From assembly GCF_964340395.1 (NCBI RefSeq), contig NC_135563.1, positions 6,591,922-6,655,921 of the forward strand: 64,000 nucleotides of DNA, in the 5' to 3' direction. This stretch comes from Glandiceps talaboti (taxonomy: Eukaryota; Hemichordata; Enteropneusta; Spengelidae). The notes below the pieces were generated by a model that saw only the letters and a program-made list of their open reading frames with translations, did not search any database and was not told the origin of the DNA. The translations under genes were made by a program, and so were the position numbers. Below are positions 1 through 24,489 of this stretch, one piece after another (the first letter of the stretch is position 1; every line of letters starts with the position of its first letter).

Positions 1-52
1 AGTAGTAGTAGTTATAGTAGTAGTAGTAGTAGTACCTAGTAGTAGTAGTAGT
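1..52. repeat. (AGT)n microsatellite
   Basis: The first ~50 bases are an imperfect AGT trinucleotide run, cut by the window edge. The following bases up to about 180 hold nothing recognisable. Confidence 0.9.
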
Positions 53-183
53 GGTAGCACTGAGCTATGCAATTATAGCTCAGTTGTCATATGAATTCAA
101 TTTGTACTCTTCTGTGTGATATATTATGTCAGACTTTAAGTCTTAAAAAAATAAATAATCTTTCTCTGTACGGTGTCATTGCT

Positions 184-189
184 TTTAAT
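184..189 (-). terminator. candidate polyadenylation signal of gene 1
   Basis: On the minus strand the bases read ATTAAA, about 77 nt after the predicted stop codon of the WAP/Kazal gene. ATTAAA is the commonest variant of the AATAAA signal. Position and spacing fit a short 3'UTR, but the hexamer is frequent by chance in AT-rich DNA. Confidence 0.3.
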
Positions 190-265
190 CATTGGTTCTG
201 GATTCTTATCATGACATTTTTAAATAGTACATAATTGATCCCGTCGTTGATACGAGTCCATTCTC

Positions 266-12598
<12,333 letters not shown>

Positions 12599-13102
12599 GG
12601 TGAACAAATTGATCATGAGTACTATCATAGAAGTCCAGGAGCTCCTGGTCAAATTCAACACAGTATTTCTTAAATCGAACTGTAATTATTGGCAAAATAT
12701 ACCCGCCGTCAGAGAGTACTGCCGTCGTCGTGGAGAGATCTGACACGGTGTGGCCGTAGAGTGAGCTGCCCTGTCATCGGATGGGCCTTATATGTATTGC
12801 TATCTGCACAGACTACAAACAATGATAAGCTAAACAATGTGAACAGATAGCAACCCCCATCGTCTCCATCACCGACCCCCATCGTTAACATTTGAATGTT
12901 TGTTGGCTCCAGCTTGCCAATAAAAGACATCTTTACGGTCTAGGTTATTAGATTTTTTGTCTACAACTTTACGAAAAGGAAATACATACTATATATCGCT
13001 AATAAAATGAAGTCACGTAAAACATGAACCCACACTGTTCGTCGTGTCTGGATTCTCCCAACGCTAAAATTTAATTCCGCTCATTCCGAATAAAACACCA
13101 TC

Positions 13103-13235
13103 GACGTCATCACAAAATGTGACGTCACAGAAACCAAGAATACAAGGAGCGCGGTCTGTGAACAGGGCCTGGCAGCAGTGGGAAGATACGAAAACAAACA
13201 GGAAACGACCGCGACGTCATTTCTTGAAGACGTCA
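13103..13235. promoter_or_regulatory. cluster of four CRE-type GACGTCA motifs
   Basis: GACGTCA occurs at 13103, within a perfect TGACGTCA palindrome at 13120-13127, and again at 13213 and 13229. The cluster begins about 500 bp upstream of the gene 1 start codon. TGACGTCA is the binding site of CREB/ATF bZIP factors. Clustering in what should be the promoter or distal 5' region of the WAP/Kazal gene suggests cAMP- or stress-responsive control; this is an inference. No TATA element or start site was assigned. Confidence 0.45.
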
Positions 13236-13239
13236 TCAA

Positions 13240-14825
13240 CTTGAGTATATGTCTTCTCCTTATACATGGGATGGGTTAGTATACTTGTTAACAATAACAG
13301 ACTTGCCTTGAAAATTATAAAACTAAACGACTGAGTTCATCATAGCCTTGAGACTGTCGTATACGATACAGGAGATAGCCTCAAGGACACCTGTCTTCCT
13401 GTGAAGACATCTCTGTAACTCCCAATTCCCACCCTACCCAATTCCTCCCGTTTCTAACACATATGTAGTAAAATCACTGGTATTAAGTCAGAGTTTTGTC
13501 GCATTACAGTCTAATCATGCTAATAGGGTTGATGTAGATATACAACATGGCCTATGCTTTAAAAAATCAGTTTAGTTCAGAAATCACTCGCGATCGTTCC
13601 TAGCTTGAGACTAAAGTGATATCTTCTACAAACAAAGACATATTTGCGATCACAGTGTGGAATGCTACTAGACTATGTCTCTCGACAGTCACAAAAATGT
13701 AGGAACTTTTCGCGGGTAAAGGTAAAACTTCACCTACATATAGCTAGTGGACAAATCCGAATGATGGTGTTCACGAGGATTTCTACAGCTTAGTGATTCC
13801 CTTATTTGCATTAAAAGGTATAGAATTGACTTATTTCAGCTCATATTACACCACAAGCAAGTCAAACTACTAAAGAAAATATGAACATGACAATATCATT
13901 CTTGAATTCGACGTTTCCATGATTCATATCATGCCGGTTCTACTGGTTTAGCTGACATTTACTAATTTGTTTGTGTGGTTAAAAGATTGTAATTGCCCCG
14001 AACACAAGTTGTGATACAAAATATCTATGTTTGGGGCACACAAAAATGTCACGCCATTGCTGTCCCTATCCCTAGCTTACAACCTTTGTAATTTAGCTAA
14101 ACTTGACAATGTCCAGTCAACCAACGTTGAGAGAACATTGTCCAGAAAAATCAGCTTGTCTCCCTCCAGCAGTTATGGGTATAAAACTGTAAGAATTGTG
14201 AAAGTGAACGATATTATAGAGAAATGTGATTTGTCTTCTGGATTTATAGTTTAACTGATATCTCAGGTTCAACCGAAAATGTTTGAAAGGTACTCTCACG
14301 TCTTTCGAACAAAAACAAAAACAACAACAACAATAACAACAACAACAACAACACGTTTCATTGGTTTTCTACGAATTCCAGGAACCGAGTTTAAAAGCTC
14401 GGGTCGGAATACATCTCAGAATTGATACACGTAGCACATTATAAAGAGCACGTATTTAACCACTGTCAACATTTTACATGTAATACTAGTAGCAATTTAA
14501 GCCTAGTAAGATAGTAAAATAGATGTATATAAACAAGTGTCCTTGGCAGTGTTCTACATTTTTACCGACTAAGCCAACGGTCAATAAATCGACCTAATTT
14601 GATCAAACAATTTTCTAACGATCCGCTCTGTGTAGATAATACAGGTTCATGTGACCTTTTATAAGGAACAGTGTTTGCATTATACGAGAGCACAAGTTAT
14701 AGGTTATGCAGTCCATAACATTTAAGTGAAATCACCGACGTTTTGCGCAATTATTTAACATGGTAACAGTACGATGAGCGATCGCGAGTACCAAGGCATA
14801 TGTATGTACATGTACCTCTAACCAT
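13240..14825. other. intergenic sequence, no gene seen
   Basis: Upstream of gene 1. Several short frames (60-75 residues) lack recognisable domains. There is a short (CAA)n stretch at about 14318-14353. Confidence 0.5.
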
Positions 14826-14828
14826 AAT

Positions 14829-14840
14829 CTATCTATCTAA

Positions 14841-14918
<78 letters not shown>

Positions 14919-14921
14919 ATA

Positions 14922-14954
<33 letters not shown>

Positions 14955-15005
14955 ATGTATGTATGTCTGTCTGTCTGTCTGTCTACCTACCTACCTACCT
15001 ACCTA

Positions 15006-15097
<92 letters not shown>

Positions 15098-15098
15098 G
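14829..15098. repeat. compound (ATCT)/(CTGT)/(CTAC) tetranucleotide array
   Basis: About 24 ATCT units pass into CTGT, then GTAT, CTGT, CTAC and a second long CTGT block. The abrupt changes of unit are typical of slippage plus point mutation spreading. Frames reading Leu-Ser-Ile-Tyr or Cys-Leu-Ser-Val are artefacts. Confidence 0.97.
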
Positions 15099-15838
15099 TC
15101 TTGAATTGGACAGGAGCAAACCACACCAAATATATTACACGTTTATGTCAGAGTTAGATATATTACCAACACAATGCAAGGATATGTATACAGTTTCCAC
15201 TTTCCTCGGTATCATATTCGAGTACAATCTTATTTGTTGATAGGTAGGCAGTTGCAGTTTGACAACGACAAAAGTTCTAAACTGAAAAATCACTGTTTTA
15301 CATGATACTTTTTTGTCAATTTTGGGACATAATTCTGACCCATTGTTTAATGGTCTCTCAGTGGAATGGTCAGGTTTCCATATGAACTACGTGTAGACGG
15401 TTATAAAGCCACTTTAACCAGTACGTCCCTTCCATACAAGGAAAGAACTCTAGAGAATGGAATAATTTTAATTGTAGTAACCCTCGTGGGTGAGAATGCA
15501 TCGAGCCCAAAAATGTACAAGTCGTGTAAACTCACTTGACTTCACATGCAGTGGCCATAGCAGATTATAGGTCCTGGGTAATAACCATGTAACACCATGA
15601 TTCACGCCACGGGAGGTTGAATTGTCAACCCAATATCTGAGAAAAATGTTGTTGGGAATTGAGCTATTTTCTGTGAAAGTTTGATACGGCTTACAAAACT
15701 TGTAGCACTGAGGTCTGAGGCTTTGAATGATAATTACTATTGGTTTAATTTGGGGTGGGTGGGGGCCAAAAAGACCCCGTATAATACCGGAACATTCAGC
15801 TATTTTCCTATTTATAGATTGAGATCACAATATTTCGT

Positions 15839-15932
<94 letters not shown>
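15839..15932. repeat. (ACA)n-(ACG)n trinucleotide array
   Basis: About 21 AAC/ACA units followed by about 10 GAC/ACG units. A poly-Thr frame through it is an artefact. Confidence 0.97.
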
Positions 15933-15961
15933 TTAAGTCGAATTCAACGACTATACTAGAG

Positions 15962-16330
15962 GCGAGATGAATAGTTCAATGTAGGATAAAAACCCTAGGT
16001 TTTTTAGGCCTCAACCCCCCCCCCCCCTTATAAAAAAAACCAACCTATTGGCCATAATTGATAATAGTTTCAGATAATACAATACATTTCTAATCAGCAT
16101 GTAGTGCTATTGAATACAAAGCCAGTATGCAGTGAGAAAAATGCTCTTTTATTGACACTTTTTGTCCTTTTAGCCCCATAATTTTAAATTCTTCCATTTC
16201 TCAATTTGACATTTTTAAAAGAAATATTTGCATTTAGGGGTTCAAACCAGAATCAATTGCAAGTAAAATCGTTTTTGTCGGACGAGAACTAAAATGGTTC
16301 AAACACCCCCCCCCCCCCGGCCTCACCCCA
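15962..16330. repeat. dispersed repeat, copy 2
   Basis: The left end (GGCGAGATGAATAGTTCAATGTAGGATAA) matches 11386 directly. The right half matches copy 1 in inverted orientation, so the element appears to have related ends. C runs at 16015-16027 and 16306-16318 mark both sides. Confidence 0.6.
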
Positions 16331-16977
16331 AACTAAAAGTATTACATTATGTTATTTTTTGTAAATCTTACATTGAACTATTGATTTCGCCACTACGTGC
16401 TTTCATTCCCTCACTTAGAAGGAAATGTATTTTTGCAAGCCTGTGTATATTTTTCCTGCTGGTACGTCTTTTGCCGTAGAGAGACTTGTATCTGATTTTT
16501 ACTCTTAGACTGGTATTTTCTTGTATTGTTAAAAATTTCAACTTATTTGACCTCAGGTACACAGTTGGAAATGGGTTCATTGCCCTTTGGTATTTGAGTC
16601 AATCACGTCATTGCTTGTCAAACTGTCACAGCTAGATTGTGACAGTGATGTTTATAATTAATTGATGTTGCGACGATAATAACATATTCGGTGTTTTTAT
16701 TACCGTATTTGGTATCTGATAAGAAACATACACATGTTTATCATGATTTTATTTTGACAACTTTCATAAATTCAGCGCTCATCAAAAGGAAAGACATTAT
16801 ACAGAGTTAAAAAAAATTATACATTACATTTATCTAACCAAAAGTTTACACTTTCGTATTTTTGTTAACTATTGTTACTCTAGAGTTTATATATTTACTA
16901 GTTTGATTTAGCACCAAATACTTATTGCAGAAAATCCAATGAAGAAATTTAGTTTTCTTGACGAATGCAATAAAGGT

Positions 16978-17085
16978 TCTATTCTATTTTATTCTATTCT
17001 ATCCTATTCTATTCTATTCTATTCTATTCTATTCTATTCTATTCTATTCTATTCTATTCTATTCTATTCTATTCTATTCTATTGC
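16978..17085. repeat. (ATTCT)n pentanucleotide microsatellite
   Basis: About 21 units of TATTC with rare variants. Confidence 0.97.
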
Positions 17086-17089
17086 TAGT

Positions 17090-18757
17090 CTGTCTCATTT
17101 TTGAGTTGTGTTCTTTTCTCGTATGCGCAGCCCATGGGCCTACACGATGCTGTTTGCCACGTGATATACACGGCAGTGCAGCATGTAGGATGCGCGATGT
17201 CTGCGTGTTCGTATCATTCTTGGCATGCATCACATCCCTATGTTCTGTCATGTTCCACTCACGTGGTCTTGTGGATGCGGACTTGGATTATGACGGGGTT
17301 CAAAGTAGGTATAGGCAGTATCACTCTTATGAAAATATACTATCTTGGTCATGACAATTCTGACAGGACTTTGACACATATTTGGTCATGCATGCCTTGA
17401 CCGTGATGAAACTTTTGGTTTTCAGTACAATACAACATATCATGAGTACAAAACTACATCCTAATTAAGATCAATTATTGGGCAAACAGTGTACGTGCTG
17501 CATATGGATTAGGTGTCCTTGAAGGTAAAACCAATATATAGTGATGCAACAGGAGTAGAAATAACTGACTTCAACTAAGTTTGGTAGCCAATATAGCAGG
17601 TTTACCATCAAACTGACGCAAAATTTGTTTCAAATTTGTCTAGTAAAAACCGTTGGCCCACTTGTCAATTACACAAAGCATGATAAGACACTGTGAATGG
17701 TGCAAATAAACAACGTGCGAAATGCCAAATACCAAATGCAAACAATACAAGCGAACAAAAGGGTCTGTATGCACTCTTTTAGCCCGACATTTTGCCTAAA
17801 ATCAAGCTCACATGTGCGAACGGTATGTGAAAATGATACATTGTTACTGAAAGAGAATGACATTACAATGTTTCTCTGATCGATATAAAGTTCTGGGTTG
17901 CTTCACTCCTTAGTAAAATCACAATTTCATTCTACAACTTTTTGTGTTCGCGCCAAGTATTTTCGTTGACGTACCTAGTACCGAGTAGGCAGTGATGTAG
18001 ATAATAGCCGGTTACCTACCGGTCACAAGGCCCAGCTATAACTTGTAAGTATAACAGTTGTGGGATCGGCTTATTAAAGTACTCAAACCTCACAATCATT
18101 GAAAAAAATTCTAAGGTTGGAAAATTAAATATGAGTTGCCCAGAAGTTCTAATAGCAATTAAAACACCCAAAGTGTAATAAAAAGAAATAAATTCATAAT
18201 TATTTGGAAAACATTTGACGAGTACGGGGTAAAACAAGACTGGCCACGCTATCGCTAGCGAAAGCCTAGTTTCATAGGAACGTTGAAGGAAGCGCGAAGC
18301 GAAGTGTGAGGTCAATGTGACGTCTTTTGATGTATGATGCAACAACATGACGTTTACGTACAGTAGAACTAAATGTTTTCTAATCTTCAGTGGAAAGAAA
18401 TTTTGTCGATCAGACACTGACTATTTCCAAATTCTTAAAACATCTGAGAAAACTGAAGAGAGAAAGCAAAATGTGACACTGGCAGACAAGATAGACGTAC
18501 GGTACATGTACAGGAGGCGAGGCACACCATGTGGTGAAAACTGGACATCGATCGTGTCACGTATAACTTAAGGCATCAGATGTAATACATGTAGATAACC
18601 AAATATTCTTGGAATGCAGTCTTTCTTGTAACAAGTATTGGAAATTGTCAGAAACTTGAGGATTTTATGACTGAATATGTTTCGATCAAGAATTCCCATA
18701 CTTTCAGTTAAATTTTCTGATGACCGGGAAGCAAGACATTTTTGAAACATTTAGTGC
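17090..18757. other. intergenic; one unexplained 133-residue frame
   Basis: The longest uninterrupted frame is 18417-18016 on the minus strand (133 residues, hydrophobic in the middle), with no recognised family and no splice or start support. Plus-strand frames of 90-99 residues at 17082-17400 overlap each other in two frames and look like chance. No function is assigned. Confidence 0.4.
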
Positions 18758-18766
18758 GACGTTTGA
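18758..18766. repeat. target-site duplication, left copy
   Basis: GACGTTTGA, identical to 20213-20221 on the other side of the foldback element. Confidence 0.9.
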
Positions 18767-20212
18767 GGGTGACCCTAAAACGAATGACAACCCGAATGAC
18801 GGAAAACGAATGACAGCATTTCCAGTATGTAAACAGTGGAATGACACCCTTTTCTACATTCAGTTAGTTGAATGACACCTTCTGCACTGTAAAACCGGTG
18901 GAATGACAGCCGCCACTCTATAAGATAAGCGGAATGACAGCATTTCCAATGCTTTGGAACTGGAATGACAGCATTTACAGTGGGTAAACAGTGGAATGAC
19001 AACCTAGCTTTTCTGCATTCAGTTAGTTGAATGACACCCTCTGCACTGTAAATCTAGTGGAATGACAGCCGGCAGAGGGTGTCATTCACAGTTTGCATAC
19101 TGGAAATGCTGTCATTCCAGTTCCAAAGCCTTGAAAACGCTGTCATTCCACTTAATTTATAGAGTGGCGGCAGTCATTCCACTGGTTTTACAGTGCAGAG
19201 GGTGTCATTCAATAAACTGAATATAGAAAAGGTTGTCATTCCACTGTTTACATACTGGAAATGCTGTCATTCCAGTTTCAAATCATTGAAAATGCTGTCA
19301 TTCCACTTATGGTATAGAGTGGCGACTGTCATTCCACTGGATTTACAGTGCAGAGGGGGTCATTCAACTAACTGAATGTAGAAAGGGGTGCCATTCCACT
19401 GTTTCCATACTGGAAACGCTGTCATTCCAGTTCCAAAGCATTGAAAATGCTGTCATCCCACTCGTTTTACAGTGCAGAGGGTGTCATTCAACTAACTGAA
19501 TGCAGAAAAGGTTGTCATTCCACTGATAACCCACTGTAAATGCTGTCATTCCAGTTCCAAAGCATTGGAAATGCTGTCATTCCGCTTATCTTATAGAGTG
19601 GCGGATGTCATTCCACTGGTTTTACAGTGCAGAGGGTGTCATTCAACTAACTGAATGCAGAAAAGGGTGTCATTCCAATGTTTACCCACTGTAAATGCTG
19701 TCATTCCAGTTCCAAAGCATTGGAAATGCTGTCATTCTACTTATTTTATAGAGTGGCGGCTGTCATTCCACTGGATCTACAGGGCAGAGGGTGTCATTCA
19801 ACTAACTGAATGTAGAAAGGGGTGTCATTCCACTGTTTACATACTGGAAACGCTGTCCTTCCAGTTCCAAAGCATTGAAAATGCTGTCATTCCACTTATT
19901 TTATAGAGTGGCGGCTGTCATTCCACTGGATTTACAGTGCAGAGGGTGTCATTCAACTAACTGAATGTAGAAAGGGGTGTCATTCCACTGTTTACATACT
20001 GGAAACGCTGTCCTTCCAGTTCCAAAGCATTGAAAATGCTGTCATTCCACTTATTTTATAGAGTGGCGGCTGTCATTCCACTCGTTTTACAGTGCAGAGG
20101 GCGTCCTTCAACTAACTGAATGTAGAAAAGGGTGTCATTCCACTGTTTACATACTGGAAATGCTGTCATTCGTTTTCCGTCATTCGGGTTGTCATTCGTT
20201 TTAGGGTCACCC
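18767..20212. mobile_element. Foldback (FB-type) element with 31-bp/155-bp arm repeats
   Basis: The ends are exact inverted copies beginning GGGTGACCCTAAAACGAATG; identity continues with very few changes for more than 100 bp. The element is flanked by a perfect 9-bp duplication. From 18808 the left arm is built of 31-bp units, each starting GAATGACA; five different units make a 155-bp higher-order unit, which then repeats. The right arm carries the same units inverted (TGTCATTC) and is much longer: about 1140 bp and seven higher-order units, against about 300 bp on the left. The arms meet near 19070 with essentially no unique loop and no transposase frame, so it is non-autonomous. The 9-bp duplication fits a Mutator/MULE-like or Drosophila FB-like transposase acting in trans. 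Confidence 0.93.
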
Positions 20213-20221
20213 GACGTTTGA
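20213..20221. repeat. target-site duplication, right copy
   Basis: GACGTTTGA directly after the inverted end of the foldback element; it matches 18758-18766 at all nine bases. Confidence 0.9.
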
Positions 20222-20776
20222 TACTGATAAGCGACGTTGATGATGGGTAGTGATATAATTCATAAACAAATCTAACGTTGGCAACACTTTTATTTCTGTA
20301 ATGATCCTCAAATCTCAAGGACAACTGTCTATGTTGTACACATAGATCCCCGGACATAGATCATACATCACTGCCTAGTCTAGTTCCTATACCTGTCGAC
20401 TGTTCTCTCTACGATCTCTAGCTCTGTGCATGTTGTGGAGATGAACGTAACGCGAACTAACTAGACTACAAGTACAACCATGGCGGCATCAGAAAATATT
20501 TGTTTCATTCGAATTTGAGAGTTGAGAAATCGTATTAAATTCTTTCCAGATTTCTCAAAAATTGTTTCCATATATTTTGGCACTATCCGGCATTAACCCT
20601 CGTCATGCGTAAATGACATCGACTGACATCGTAGTCAAACATATGGAGACAGAGCGGAGACCAAACTAGAGTCGGTACTCACCCCACCACGACGTATGCA
20701 TTTTTGCGTTTGTTTTGAAATAGCTGGGGTGGTACTCCTACTACACATCGGGATAACTCGGAGAAGCACATGTTTG
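20222..20776. other. intergenic, moderately CpG-rich, no gene seen
   Basis: It contains an ATGGCGGC start-like sequence at about 20479 that meets a stop after a dozen codons and has no nearby donor. Nothing else is recognisable. Confidence 0.5.
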
Positions 20777-20779
20777 CAG

Positions 20780-22872
20780 GGCCGTAGCCTGACCAAATTG
20801 CCAAGGGGGGCAGAACTTTGTCTTGGTGCAATCTTGAAATTAAAATTCAGAAAAGTGCTAATTTACATAAATTTGCATTCAATTTACATATATATTTTAG
20901 CATACGCTAAAATTTACATATATATTTTAGCATACGCTAATATCATATGTAAGGTCAGAAAAAAATTAAAAGATGCTGGTCAACGGGTAACCTAACCCAT
21001 CACATTGGGTAAGTAGGTCGATTTCATTTTTTCACAATGCTTGACAAGGATAAAACAAACCATATATAATGATAGCAAAATATTTCAGGTCGAGTTTAGA
21101 TAGAACTTATTCAGTCATCTTGATACTATCTCATGCAATTTGTCTGCATAGCTACAGTTAGGAAATGTACACAATTTACGGTTAAACAAATGGTGTAGTT
21201 CCTCTCACCCTCTCTTCTCAAAAAATGTTAAGCCCCGCCAATTGAAACTCAAGCATTATTTTAGCCACCCCTTCTGTCACCTACACTACAGTGGAGATAT
21301 AAAATCATATGGTACAATGATGCATTGGAAGGAGACAACTCCAAGAAAAAGTGAAAAAATGAAAATAAGACAGTGTAGGAGGCCATTTAGAGGCATAAAA
21401 TATCAAACCATAGACATAATAAAATACCAGAATTGAAACAATTATGCTATGCATTACATATTATTTGGAAGTGTATTTTGTTGTGGCAAAGCTGAAAGAT
21501 ATTATGCGGATGTGCACATTGTAAATGACTTCTCCTGAATTTTATTTTGGTTCCAAAAATCCCGAATAAAGAGCAAAACATTTCAAGACTTTCAGACTTT
21601 TGATGGCCCAATGGTCGTAAACTTTTGTTCAATTCTTTTTAGTGCACATTGGATATTTAATCTCAATTCATGCTTGCATGCAACATCAGAGCCAAGTAAA
21701 CCACTGTATAAGATATTATATTATTTGGAATAGACTCAAATGTATATTGTTACATGTACTATTCAGAAAATATTTAAAAAAATATCCTTAATTTTGAAAC
21801 AAAAATGCGAAGCCCGTATGAGGATATATTAAAATATTTGGGTAGGTTGAACAGCTTTTTCATTTTTTCGGGCCTAATGTCGTATATTTCGAAGTAGTTG
21901 CCGAAAAGATGTCACATTCAAAGTAAAAAAAATGGATGGTGCTTTCTCAAATAAGTAACACAACAAAATAATCATTTTCTTTACCCAACTCCCAAAACTG
22001 TTATGGCCTCGTTTATGTCGGAACCCAAGGTGAACTCAGTGAATTCTCCTTGTTATTATCATTATAATGGAAATTGAAGTTTGGATTTTGATGTCGAAGG
22101 TACATCCCTGTTTACAAATTCAAGGCCATTCTTTCCATAGCAAATTGTCGCTTCAAAATGAATTGCGGAATAACGCTAGTGTCAGTGTGCAATGAGATAT
22201 TTATATCAAACAACATTTTAACCAAAGACAACGTCGAACACAATTATTGAAAGAAATATCTTCAAATAGTGGATCTTAAACTGCGTACCTAGTTTAATAG
22301 TTTTTCAAGGCCACCGAATATTCCAAAAAGAGATCTGCCGTTTTATCAGTATGACATGTTTTAATATAAGGAACAAGATGTAAATGAGATCGAGCACATC
22401 TTCGGAGTCACTGCATGCAGCATAGCAGGCGACCTCACGTTGAACGTCTTTTTTTGAGTTTCATTCGCTGACATTATAATTGCGACTTGCTATCTTCAAA
22501 TGGAGGAGACTTTCAAGACTACTGTTACTCGCAGAAAATGCACAGTGCATGTGCGCACTTCTTTTGTACTTTCCCGCACAAAGAATTTTTAATTTGCTGC
22601 AAAAAGTTACAATTTTTAATTGGACACATTTTTATTCAAAGTTAAGCCAGGGTACAATAGCGATATAAGATACACATTAGCCAGGAATCAGCAGTGAACA
22701 ATCACTTTAGTTAACTATCCATTTAAATCGCGCATGCTAGGAATCGTCACGTAAATAACGATTTTAATAGCATCGCTATGTATTCAAAAAGTAGCTTTTT
22801 TCTTTCTTTTTTCCAAAATCTCGGGGGGGGGGGCAGCTGCCCCCCTTGCCCCCCCCCCCGCAGGCTACGGTA
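20780..22872 (+). mobile_element. ~2.1-kb dispersed repeat, copy A, with matched ends
   Basis: The left end reads GGCCGTAGCCTGACCAAATT then GCCAAGGGGGGCAG. The right end (22835-22870) contains the inverse: CTGCCCCCC, TTGCC, a C run, then CAGGCTACGG. About 1.9 kb of the body is repeated in the same orientation at 33.8-35.76 kb with high identity. No long reading frame is present, so it is a non-autonomous element. A 28-bp tandem duplication around TATATTTTAGCATACGC (20885-20942) is present here but single in copy B. Confidence 0.75.
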
Positions 22873-23563
22873 CTGGTTTGTGATTAAATTGACTGTTTTC
22901 TGAGATGAGACATTGGGTTTGAAATACAAGTTTAATCAATCTGACATAACAGATACTTTCAAAGAATTAGAACACGGAAGGAAAATAACGGGAACATCAA
23001 TGACATTTCTACCAAACTCGAGATCGCATGTAGCTAGCTACAGTAAGTATGGAAGTGTAAAGCTTAGTCCGCTCTGGTCCGTGCGATACTTGTGAAGTTA
23101 ATTTTGAAGTTTTCCCGATTATGTTGTTCAAACACGAGGCCTACATGTAATCTGTAATCTGTAAAACAAAAATTGTCATCTATCTAACGATTTTGGTGTT
23201 TTCAAATTTACGTAACGATCGACCAAATGCCGACGCTAGTGTACGTGTGCAACTGTAATAGTATTTTGTACAAATGATACGTAAGTAAGTTAGTTCGTAC
23301 CCAAGAATATTAGTTTACAATTTCAATTATACAAATTTGGATGGTTTTGGAACAGGTCCCTCAAAATATAATTTTCTCGGGCTATAATTTTTATATATAT
23401 CTTTATAGAAATACGTGTTTCACCAAGACTGGGTGTCTGGCCGTACGTACAACCGGAAAAAAACGTAGCAAAAACACTAACTTGGAAAAAATGCTGTCCT
23501 GTCAGAGCTTTGATTATATACATAAGCTTTGGTGAGTTAAATAAGTTACATAATGAGTGCATG

Positions 23564-23600
<37 letters not shown>

Positions 23601-24115
23601 ACGCTCATGCATGTATGCATGCATGTTGCTTGCGTGCGTGCGTGTGTGTTTGAGTGTGCATATCTGTATAGATGGATGGATGGACAGATGGCTGGATGTA
23701 ATTATAGGGAGATAACATTAAGTTCACTACAAACTTACTTACTTTCACTGTTAAGGTGATTAGTGATGTCATACCCAAATGATTTGTTACATTGGTGTCA
23801 TTTACGGTTGGACTACTCTGGACAAAGGATGGGATATGCTAGCAATATCAAAGAGACCCAAACTAATCCAGCTGTCTCTGTGGCCGAATCTGTCATTGTG
23901 TCCAGGGTTTACCTTTATCAACCTTTACCTTTATAGTTTGAAAACAATAATACATACTAAATCAACACAAATCCAAAATTAGAAAGACTACAGCATGTAT
24001 TGCAATGAATAATATCAGTGTTTCTATGGAAACAAATATTAAAATAAATTTTCACAATGCACTGTACATCTAATAGTTATCTTTATGTGTTGATATATTT
24101 TTTCTCTATAGTTGT

Positions 24116-24169
<54 letters not shown>

Positions 24170-24414
24170 TGTCTGTCTGTGTTTGTTTGATTTCTGTAAA
24201 CAACACCTTAGTTGCCACAGTTTTGATCATTTAAAGTCCAACACCACTTCAGGAAATAAACATATTTTTATAAACTTTGGTTCTTGAGAGTCATTTCATG
24301 ATTTCACCTCACATCATTTTTCACTTGGTTGCCAAGAACCATCAAATTGAAATTTGTTCATCTATATTATATTCGTTCAGTGCTTCACTATTGCATCATG
24401 GCTCTTGGTAGACA
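22873..24414. other. intergenic; (GT)n runs
   Basis: Microsatellites (GT)n occur at 23565-23600 and 24118-24168 with CTGT ends. No gene was recognised. Confidence 0.6.
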
Positions 24415-24489
24415 TGAATATTTATTAGGTGAAAAATATACATCCATTCATGACTAAAGGAAGCTCATTTAAATACTACCAACTTAGAA

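Noticed and set aside
14800-15240. 146-residue plus-strand frame
   Set aside because: It is mostly a tetranucleotide microsatellite translation.
17082-17400. Two overlapping plus-strand frames of 90 and 99 residues
   Set aside because: Different frames over the same bases, no domain, no splice-site support.
18016-18417. 133-residue minus-strand protein
   Set aside because: Unusually long for this region but no recognised family and no evidence of transcription; kept only as an unexplained frame.
18775-19906. Peptides with repeated CHS-type motifs
   Set aside because: They are translations of the 31-bp units of the foldback element.
20470-20520. Start-like ACCATGGCGGC as the first exon of a plus-strand gene
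   Set aside because: It stops after a dozen codons and no donor site lies in the frame.
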